A stretch of 15,071 nt of DNA from Prevotella sp. Its GTDB lineage: Bacteria > Bacteroidota > Bacteroidia > Bacteroidales > Bacteroidaceae. The stretch is taken from the NCBI GenBank assembly GCA_016291915.1, contig JAEEZP010000029.1, positions 1 through 15,071 of the forward strand, written 5' to 3'. Within the stretch, counting starts at the first letter, position 1, and each line of letters starts with the position of its first letter. Positions 1 through 6,256 of this stretch are shown in pieces. The notes beneath the pieces were generated by a model that did not search any database, was not told the DNA's origin, and saw nothing but the letters and a program-made list of their open reading frames with translations. The translations under genes were made by a program, and so were the position numbers.

Positions 1-2
1 AG

Positions 3-1487
3 GATGAAGACAAGACCCTAAAGATCTTTGTCAACGGTCGGCGGTTTATTCCATTGGGAGGCAACTGAGGATTCAGTGAGAATCACCTGAACTACCGGGC
101 AAGAGAGTATGATATCGCGGTGGGTTATCACCGTGACATGAACTTCACCATGATCAGAAACTGGGTGGGACAGACCGGTGATGAGGAGTTTTATGAGGCA
201 TGTGACCGACAGGGTATCATGGTTTGGCAGGATTTCTGGTTGGCAAATCCAGCCGACGGTCCTGATCCTGCTGATGAACAGATGTTCATGCGTAATGCGG
301 ATGATAATATCCTCCGTATCCGACAGCATCCCTGCATCGCCCTCTATTGTGGACGAAATGAGGGCTTTCCGCCGGCAACACTCAATGATCAACTGAAAAA
401 GAGTGTGGCTCTGTTACATCCCGGTATGCTCTATATCCCCAGTTCTGCCGATGGGGGAGTAGGCGGTCATGGACCTTATTCGGCATTGACTCAGAAAGAG
501 TATTTCTCCAAACCGATGGTGAAATTACATACAGAACGAGGGATGCCCAATGTGATGACATACGAAGGACTTTCGCGTACCTTACGTGAGGAACATCGCT
601 GGCCGCAGAACAACATCTGGGGACAGCATGACTTTACCATGCAGGGGGCGCAGAAAGGATCGGATTTTAATAAGTTAGTAGAAAAGGCACTCGGACCATC
701 TGCTGATGCTAAGGAGTTTACAGAAAAGGCACAGTGGATTAACTATAACGGATACCGTGCGATGTTCGAGTCAAACCATCTCACCCGTAGTGGACTGCTC
801 ATCTGGATGAGTCATCCTGCCTTCCCGAGTATGACGTGGCAGACATACGATTATTATTTCGAGCCCACCGCTGCGTATTTTGCTTGTAAGAAAGCCTGTG
901 AACCACTGCATCTGCAATGGAATGCCGCTACAGACAGTATTCAGTTGGTCAACTTATATGTGGTGAACAATACAATGATGATAGCCACGGCAGAGATCCT
1001 CGATATGTATGGAAAACGGGTATGGAAGAAGACAATGAAGGTTGTTCCTGCCGTGGATTCTACCATGAACCTGTTCTCACTTCCTCAAAAGAATATGACG
1101 ACGGATGTCTGTTTCCTCCGACTGACACTGACAGATAAACATGGTAAGAAGGTATCTGAGAATATGTATGTGATGGGAAAAGAAGAGAATAACTATCAGG
1201 CATTAACCCGATTACCACAAGCCACGATACAACAGACTGTACAGCGTGTGGGAGATACTTCCATGAGTGTTACGGTGAGAAATACTTCTAAAGTGCCGGC
1301 GCTGATGATCCGTCTGAACCTCAAAGGGAGTGATGGAGAGCAGATCCTGCCCGTACATTATTCGGATAACTACTTCCACCTGATGCCCGGAGAGGTGCGA
1401 AAGGTAAATGTTTCATGGAAAAAGGAAGATACGAGAGGAAAAGAGGTAAGCATGGATGTCAACATATTTCCTTATCCTGTCCAATAA
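3..1487 (+). pseudogene. GH2 exo-beta-glycosidase (exo-beta-glucosaminidase / beta-mannosidase-like), 5'-truncated, with in-frame TGA
   Basis: This is the C-terminal two thirds or so of a glycoside hydrolase family 2 enzyme, entering from the left edge. The frame is open from base 3 (reading KIFVNGRRFIPLGGN), hits TGA at 66-68, then continues in the same frame (GFSENHLNYRAREYD) to TAA at 1485-1487. From family memory the stop replaces a conserved Trp in GGNWG, so a single TGG to TGA change explains it. Counting from the GTG at 120, the TIM barrel carries the expected acid/base Glu81 in YCGRNEG and a candidate nucleophile Glu139 in LHTERGMPN. From about residue 240 come beta-sandwich domains. 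GTG 120 is the only obvious restart and would give 455 residues missing the first barrel strand, so an active product from it is doubtful. The resemblance and the neighbouring nagB favour exo-beta-D-glucosaminidase, but beta-mannosidase is possible. The stop may be a real nonsense mutation or a sequencing error. Confidence 0.75.
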
Positions 1488-1503
1488 AGTTTTTTAATAA
1501 TTA

Positions 1504-1535
1504 TTTGTGTGTTTCGATAATAAAATGTAATTTTG
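1504..1535 (+). promoter_or_regulatory. Predicted sigma-ABfr promoter for nagB operon
   Basis: A -33 box TTTG (1504-1507) and a -7 box TAATTTTG (1528-1535) are separated by 20 bases, matching the Bacteroidota TTTG / TAnnTTTG consensus. Transcription would start near 1542, about 40 bases before the nagB ATG. So nagB probably need not depend on read-through from the broken GH2 gene upstream. Confidence 0.7.
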
Positions 1536-1580
1536 CGAGGCAAAAATAATGAAATACCTAACAAATATAATTATAAGAAT

Positions 1581-2366
1581 ATGAGATTAATCATTGAGAA
1601 AGACTATCAGAGGATGTCTGAGTGGGCCGCTGAGCATGTCATCGAGCGTATCAATGCAGCAAAGCCTACTCCCGAGAAACCTTTTGTTTTAGGATTGCCT
1701 ACGGGATCCTCACCTGAAGGAATGTATGCCTGTTTGGTAAAAGCTTGTAAGGAAGGACGCGTCTCTTTCCAGAATGTCATCACTTTCAATATGGATGAGT
1801 ATGTCGGTCTGCCCGAGGAGCATCCTGAGAGCTATCACTCTTTCATGGCACGCAACCTGTTTGATCATATCGACATTAAGAAAGAGAATGTCCACATCCT
1901 GAACGGTAATGCGGAAGATCTTGAGGCAGAGTGTGAGCACTATGAGCAGATGATTCTTGAGGCAGGTGGTGTCGATCTGTTTATCGGAGGCATCGGCCCC
2001 GATGGACATATCGCTTTCAATGAGCCATGTTCCAGTCTGAGTAGTCGTACCCGTCAGAAGACATTGACAACCGACACTATCATTGCCAACTGTCGTTTTT
2101 TCGACAATGATGTAAACAAAGTGCCGAAATCCGCTCTGACAGTAGGAGTAGGTACAGTCATGGATGCCAAAGAGGTGATGATCCTTGTAAACGGCCATCA
2201 TAAGGCTCGTGCTTTGCAGGCTGCTGTTGAGGGTCCCGTGACACATTACTGGACAATCAGTGCCCTGCAGACACACCGTCATGGTATCATCGTTTGTGAT
2301 GAGGCTGCCACAGATGAACTGAAAGTCGGTACTTATAAGTATTTCAAGGATATTGAAAAGAAATAG
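1581..2366 (+). CDS. nagB: Glucosamine-6-phosphate deaminase
   Basis: Cytoplasmic enzyme converting glucosamine-6-phosphate to fructose-6-phosphate and ammonia, the last step of amino-sugar catabolism. The 261-residue product matches the usual length of about 266. All catalytic residues fall at the same numbers as in E. coli NagB: Asp72 (NMDEYVG), Asp141 and His143 (GPDGHIAFNEP), and Glu148. The phosphate loop GLPTGSSPEGMY (38-49) is intact. I chose ATG 1581 (MRLIIEKDYQ) because it matches the family N-terminus. A longer reading from TTG 1533 would begin inside the -7 promoter box. The gene is followed after 3 bases by the GH97 gene, so the two are almost certainly co-transcribed. Neither nagA nor a kinase is visible nearby. 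Confidence 0.96.
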   Translation: MRLIIEKDYQRMSEWAAEHVIERINAAKPTPEKPFVLGLPTGSSPEGMYACLVKACKEGRVSFQNVITFNMDEYVGLPEEHPESYHSFMARNLFDHIDIKKENVHILNGNAEDLEAECEHYEQMILEAGGVDLFIGGIGPDGHIAFNEPCSSLSSRTRQKTLTTDTIIANCRFFDNDVNKVPKSALTVGVGTVMDAKEVMILVNGHHKARALQAAVEGPVTHYWTISALQTHRHGIIVCDEAATDELKVGTYKYFKDIEKK

Positions 2367-2369
2367 ACA

Positions 2370-4361
2370 ATGCGTTATACCTTAATATTTATACTGTTGT
2401 CCTTTGCCACACTGATGATGGCAAAGGACAATGTTGTTTTGTCCCCGAATGGACAACTCAAAACTATCGTGAAATGTGAAGATGGTAAGTTGAAATACGA
2501 GGTGTTGCTGAACGATAAACAGATCGTGAAGAATTCCGCCCTCGGACTGTACACCAACCTTACCGATTTTACACGACGGCTGCAGGTGACTGACATTGAG
2601 ACAAGTACTGTAGAGAAAAAGGGGAAGATGTCGAGAACAAAACAGTCGGCCGTCAACTATCGTGCAAATACACTGACACTGACATGTCAGAATACCGACT
2701 CCATGGTAATGAAAGTGGAGTTTCAGGTATCTGACAATAACGTAGCCTTCCGTTATCTCATCCCCAAACAAAAACTGTCCAAGTGGAGAGAGAGTTTTTC
2801 AGGAACGGGATTATTCAAGCGGATGGTCATCACGGGTGAAGCGAGTGCGTTCCGTTTCCCTGACTATACCACAACCTTTATCTGTCCGCAGATCGGACCG
2901 GATACCGGTTGGGAAAACTCCAAACCGAGTTATGAGGAGGAGTATGTCGCAGATGCACCGATCAACAATGTTTCGAAATTCGGTAGGGGATATACCTTTC
3001 CGTGTCTCTTCCATGTAGGCGACTGCTGGGCATTGGTAAGTGAGACGGGTGTAGGAGGTAACTACTGCGGTAGTCATCTGTCAGACTATTCACCCGACAA
3101 GGGGTATCGTATCGCCTTTCCGGATGCAGGAGAGAACGGTGGTTTCGGATCTCCTTATGCATCCTTCTCTCTGCCGGGCGCTACTCCCTGGCGTACCATC
3201 ACGGTGGGAGAGAGCCTGAAACCCATCGTGGAAACGACCATCGCCTATGACCTGGTAGAACCCTTGTATGAGCCATCCATCGATTATCGTCCGGGACGAT
3301 ATACCTGGAGTTGGTTGATCTGGCAGGATCCATCTGTCAATTACGATGATCAGGTTCGCTTTATCGATCTGGCCGCTGCCATGGGATATGAATACTGTCT
3401 GGTAGATGGTTGCTGGGATACACAGATTGGGCGTGACAGAATGGTGGATCTTTCTAAATATGCGCAGAGTAAAGGAGTCAGTCTGCTGCTGTGGTATAAC
3501 TCCAACGGTATTGCCAATGATGCCCCGCAGACACCGCGTGACTGTATGAATACGGCAATTGCCCGTGAGAAGGAGATGCGTTGGCTGCAACAGATCGGGG
3601 TGAAAGGTATCAAAGTGGATTTCTTCGGTGGTGACAAGCAGGAGACGATGCGACTGTATGAGGATATTCTCAGTGATGCCAACCGTTACGGCATACAGGT
3701 CATCTTCCACGGTTGTACGTTGCCGCGTGGCTGGGAGAAGATGTATCCCAACTTCGTGGGCAGTGAGGCTGTCCTGGCATCAGAGAATGTCTATTTCTCT
3801 TCCTATCATGCTGACCGTGAGGGATTCCAACTGACTCTGCATCCTTTTATCCGTAATACGGTGGCAAGCATGGACTGGGGTGGTGTGATCATGAACCGCT
3901 ATATGTCGAAGGATAATAAGAAACGTCATCCGCGAAAAACCTCCGATATCTTCGAGATGGCGTCAGGCATCACCAATCAGAGTAGTGTGAACTGTGTGGC
4001 GATACAACCGAACAACCTCACGGAAATGCCTGCTTTCGAATTGGATTTCTTAAGACAACTGCCTACTAGCTGGGATGAAACACGTTATCTTGATGGTTAT
4101 CCCGGAAAGTATGTCATCATGGCTCGCAGACATGGGAACGACTGGTATGTAGCCGGACTGAACGGCACGGACCAGCCGATGACCGTCACACTGGATCTTT
4201 CCGCTCTTTTCTCTCCTGGTTCTGTTCAACAGTTGTATATCGACAAACCGAAAGTGAAAGACGAGATCGTTCCCTCTTCCGAGAAGAAAGAGATAAAACT
4301 CGATAAGAAGGGTTGTGTAAGGGTAACCCTGCAACCCATGGGTGGCGTGATCGTAAAGTGA
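2370..4361 (+). CDS. Secreted glycoside hydrolase family 97, retaining type (probable alpha-galactosidase)
   Basis: This 663-residue product has an N-terminal signal peptide (hydrophobic residues 4-17, likely cleavage after MMA18), so it acts in the periplasm or at the outer membrane. The order is typical of GH97: N-terminal beta-supersandwich (about 20-290, with VVLSPNG near the start), central TIM barrel (about 300-560, starting RYTWSWLIWQD) and C-terminal beta-sandwich (about 570-663). GH97 contains inverting alpha-glucosidases (SusB type, Glu base) and retaining enzymes (BT1871 type, Asp nucleophile and Glu acid/base). Here Asp417 in GIKVDFFGGDKQ and Glu466 in NFVGSEAV fit the retaining pattern, so alpha-galactosidase or a related retaining activity is inferred rather than SusB-like alpha-glucosidase. 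The start lies 3 bases after the nagB stop, which implies translational coupling. The gene ends in TGA, evidence for the standard code here. Confidence 0.93.
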   Translation: MRYTLIFILLSFATLMMAKDNVVLSPNGQLKTIVKCEDGKLKYEVLLNDKQIVKNSALGLYTNLTDFTRRLQVTDIETSTVEKKGKMSRTKQSAVNYRANTLTLTCQNTDSMVMKVEFQVSDNNVAFRYLIPKQKLSKWRESFSGTGLFKRMVITGEASAFRFPDYTTTFICPQIGPDTGWENSKPSYEEEYVADAPINNVSKFGRGYTFPCLFHVGDCWALVSETGVGGNYCGSHLSDYSPDKGYRIAFPDAGENGGFGSPYASFSLPGATPWRTITVGESLKPIVETTIAYDLVEPLYEPSIDYRPGRYTWSWLIWQDPSVNYDDQVRFIDLAAAMGYEYCLVDGCWDTQIGRDRMVDLSKYAQSKGVSLLLWYNSNGIANDAPQTPRDCMNTAIAREKEMRWLQQIGVKGIKVDFFGGDKQETMRLYEDILSDANRYGIQVIFHGCTLPRGWEKMYPNFVGSEAVLASENVYFSSYHADREGFQLTLHPFIRNTVASMDWGGVIMNRYMSKDNKKRHPRKTSDIFEMASGITNQSSVNCVAIQPNNLTEMPAFELDFLRQLPTSWDETRYLDGYPGKYVIMARRHGNDWYVAGLNGTDQPMTVTLDLSALFSPGSVQQLYIDKPKVKDEIVPSSEKKEIKLDKKGCVRVTLQPMGGVIVK

Positions 4362-4421
4362 AGAGTGAATTAGTTACGAATCGCATATTCTGACGTCTTC
4401 AAACATATAAATGTTTTGAAA

Positions 4422-5921
4422 ATGAGAAAGATTCAATTATTATTAAGCGTTTTGCTCCTTCTCTGTGGAGTACAGACGATCGCTCAAGAGATGGTAAAGG
4501 TGGCTGTTCCTCAGAAACAGCAGGTGGGGCCTTCCGTAATGCCGAAGGAAATAGCTCCTATACAAGCTCCCTTTGAGATGAGACAACTGCAAAAACCTGT
4601 TTTCCCCAGCAGATCATTAAGTATCGTGAAGACGGGTGCCAAGCAGAAGGGCATGTCGACAAAAGCGATCCAAAAGGCTATCGACCAGATTAACAAACAG
4701 GGTGGGGGAACAGTGATTATTCCGGATGGAGAATGGAAAACCGGTCGTATCATCCTGAAGAGTAATGTCAATCTCCGACTGGAGAAAAATGCGGTCTTAA
4801 GTTTCAGTGGTCAGGTGAAGGATTATCTGCCGGTTGTGCTCACCCGTAATGAAGGGGTGGAGCTGTATTCTTTAGGATCCATGGTCTATGCCAAAGATGC
4901 GGAGAATATTGCCATTACCGGTGAGGGAACCTTGAACGGACCGGGTCGTGGCTGTGAGATAGACACCTTGGAGAAGAATGGCAGTTTCTTAGATAAAGAG
5001 ATGTGGCAGGTGCCTTTGAAAGATCGTATCTACGATGGTCAGAAAGGAAGACTCTTTTATCGTCCTACATTCGTTGGCTTCGTTCATTGCAAGAATATCA
5101 TGGTTGAGGGTATCACCATGAAGAACACCATCTTCTGGAATATCGTGCCGGAATACTGCGACGGTGTCATTGTACGTGGTGTGACCATCGACAGCTACCG
5201 TACTCCCCGTGGTGATGCGATGGATATGTCCTCGACGAAAAACGTGCTGATAGAGTATTGTTGGGTGAACACTACCGATGATGCGTACACACTGAAAGCC
5301 GGTCGTGGAAAGGATGGCTTGCGCGTGGGAATACCCACCGAGAATGTGGTGATCCGTCATTGCTATGCTACCCATAGTGCCGGTGGTGTGGCGATAGGTA
5401 CTGAGGTGGCCGGTGGCGTACGTAATGTCTATGCTCACGACTGTGTCTTCGAGGGTTGTTCGAACGGTACTTATGTGAAGACACGCCGTACTCGTGGCGG
5501 TGGCAGTGAGAATGTCTATTTCGACCGTATTCGTCTCATCGACTGCAAGACGGCTTTCCTGTGGAATATGTTGGGTAACAGAGCATGGATGGGACCGTTG
5601 GGTGACCGCTATCCTAAAGTGGAGATTCCAGCAGAGTCACCTTGTTACAAGAACATGTTCTTCAAGAACTTCATCGTAGAGAACTGTGTTACACTCCTGA
5701 AAGTTATCGGAACACCGGAACATCCTGTGGAAAACGTGTCGATAGAGAATGTGGATGCTAAATGTCAGAATCTCTTCCAACTGCAGGACCTGAAGAATTT
5801 CCGACTGAAGAACTGGCGTGTGCAGGCAGAACAATGCAACTATACTTCCTCGGGTGCAGAGTCTATCTCGCTTGAGAATGTAGAGGTAAATCCTATCAGA
5901 TCTGAAGAAAGAAAGAGATAA
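4422..5921 (+). CDS. Secreted glycoside hydrolase family 28 (polygalacturonase-like) right-handed beta-helix enzyme
   Basis: This 499-residue product has a signal peptide (MRKIQLLLSVLLLLCGV, likely cut after TIA21). A linker of about 45 residues precedes the beta-helix, which begins near SIVKTGAKQKG with the usual AIQKAID / GGGTVIIPDGEW motif (83-105). Helix repeats with Asn ladders run to the end. GH28 enzymes hydrolyse galacturonan or rhamnogalacturonan by inversion using three Asp. Asp265, Asp268 (RGDAMDM) and Asp286-Asp287 (TTDDAYTLKAG) are present. The GHG motif reads SAG (319-321), so its His is Ala320, and the RIK motif reads YVK (351-353), so its Arg is Tyr. These substitutions argue against classical polygalacturonase and for another pectic or related substrate. 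I chose ATG 4422 over the in-frame TTG at 4416 because it begins the signal peptide. The gene sits 60 bases after GH97 with no terminator between. Confidence 0.9.
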   Translation: MRKIQLLLSVLLLLCGVQTIAQEMVKVAVPQKQQVGPSVMPKEIAPIQAPFEMRQLQKPVFPSRSLSIVKTGAKQKGMSTKAIQKAIDQINKQGGGTVIIPDGEWKTGRIILKSNVNLRLEKNAVLSFSGQVKDYLPVVLTRNEGVELYSLGSMVYAKDAENIAITGEGTLNGPGRGCEIDTLEKNGSFLDKEMWQVPLKDRIYDGQKGRLFYRPTFVGFVHCKNIMVEGITMKNTIFWNIVPEYCDGVIVRGVTIDSYRTPRGDAMDMSSTKNVLIEYCWVNTTDDAYTLKAGRGKDGLRVGIPTENVVIRHCYATHSAGGVAIGTEVAGGVRNVYAHDCVFEGCSNGTYVKTRRTRGGGSENVYFDRIRLIDCKTAFLWNMLGNRAWMGPLGDRYPKVEIPAESPCYKNMFFKNFIVENCVTLLKVIGTPEHPVENVSIENVDAKCQNLFQLQDLKNFRLKNWRVQAEQCNYTSSGAESISLENVEVNPIRSEERKR

Positions 5922-5927
5922 TTTTTG

Positions 5928-5956
5928 GAGCCTGGCTGTTGCCGGGCTCTTTTTTT
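5928..5956 (+). terminator. Intrinsic terminator of the nagB-GH97-GH28 unit
   Basis: Stem GAGCCTGGC (5928-5936) and GCCGGGCTC (5941-5949) form 9 pairs with one G-U and a TGTT loop, followed by seven T (5950-5956). It begins 7 bases after the GH28 stop codon. Confidence 0.93.
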
Positions 5957-6014
5957 ATCTTTATTTATTACTGTCATTTTTTTTTGACTCCCCCAAAATA
6001 TTTTAAGGATATTG

Positions 6015-6044
6015 TTTGTTTTTCAAAATTTATTTATAAATTTG
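6015..6044 (+). promoter_or_regulatory. Predicted sigma-ABfr promoter for putA
   Basis: A -33 box TTTG (6015-6018) and a -7 box TAAATTTG (6037-6044) are 18 bases apart, a near-consensus Bacteroidota promoter. The predicted start near 6050 leaves an unusually long untranslated leader before the putA ATG at 6257. Confidence 0.65.
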
Positions 6045-6098
6045 CTGCAATATATAAACAATAAATCTTTTTTACCTATAAATCATTCATTCACGCCT

Positions 6099-6182
6099 AT
6101 GTATGATATGTTTTCGAATCAAGTGCTGACCGCTCTGCATCGCTACAGAGACGTGAAATTCAGTCCTCCGTATTTTATATGA
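6099..6182 (+). CDS. Candidate 27-residue leader peptide upstream of putA
   Basis: ATG 6099 opens a 27-codon frame starting MYDMFSNQ, with a basic centre (LHRYRDVKF), ending SPPYFI and TGA (6180-6182). It lies about 50 bases after the predicted transcription start and about 75 bases before putA. Its codons coincide with a local G+C-rich island in an otherwise AT-rich leader, as expected of translated sequence. The consecutive prolines four codons before the stop are notable ahead of a proline-catabolism gene. The stop codon overlaps the left arm of the inverted repeat at 6170-6180. The function inferred is a cis-acting arrest or attenuation peptide (comparable in principle to TnaC or SpeFL). 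A 27-codon frame can also arise by chance, and I recognise no described family. Confidence 0.45.
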   Translation: MYDMFSNQVLTALHRYRDVKFSPPYFI

Positions 6183-6240
6183 TTTTTAGGCCTAACTCTT
6201 TTGTTTAGGCGACAGTGTTTCCTTAGTTAATATAAAATAC
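6170..6240 (+). promoter_or_regulatory. Inverted repeat in the putA leader, candidate translation or termination switch
   Basis: GTATTTTATAT (6170-6180) and ATATAAAATAC (6230-6240) are a perfect 11-bp inverted repeat spanning 49 bases. Nested inside is a 6-bp hairpin, GCCTAA (6190-6195) with TTAGGC (6205-6210). The left arm covers the last codons and stop of the leader ORF; the right arm ends 16 bases before the putA ATG, within the initiation region. A ribosome held at the leader stop would keep the arms apart. The outer stem is mostly A-U, so its stability is uncertain. Confidence 0.5.
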
Positions 6241-6256
6241 CTTTAAACTACAATTT

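Larger units (their letters stand above)
5957..6256 (+). other. putA upstream region: AT-rich promoter segment plus long 5' leader
   Basis: Together with the terminator before it, this is a gap of about 335 bases between GH28 and putA. The first part (5957-6014) is AT-rich with a run of nine T (5977-5985) and no recognisable gene. A promoter lies at 6015-6044, then a leader of about 205 bases. Base composition changes inside the leader: about 55% G+C at 6120-6170 by my count, against strongly AT-rich flanks. This matches the extent of a short ORF. An inverted repeat and a small hairpin follow. Confidence 0.7.

Noticed and set aside
66..68. UGA read as Trp or selenocysteine in the GH2 gene
   Set aside because: TGA is used as a normal stop for GH97, TGG encodes Trp elsewhere, and the family residue is Trp rather than Cys/Sec.
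1710..2282. 190-codon open frame on the - strand inside nagB
   Set aside because: nagB on the other strand has every catalytic residue; the antisense frame has no recognisable domain or start signal.
3090..3710. 206-codon - strand frame inside the GH97 gene
   Set aside because: Its composition follows from the GH97 codons, and no motif or promoter supports it.
4401..4416. Small hairpin AAACAT-ATAA-ATGTTT between GH97 and GH28
   Set aside because: Six mostly A-T pairs without a proper T-tail; too weak to call a terminator.
5973..5988. GTCA-T8-TGAC near the putA promoter
   Set aside because: A 4-bp inverted repeat around a T-run is expected by chance in such AT-rich sequence.
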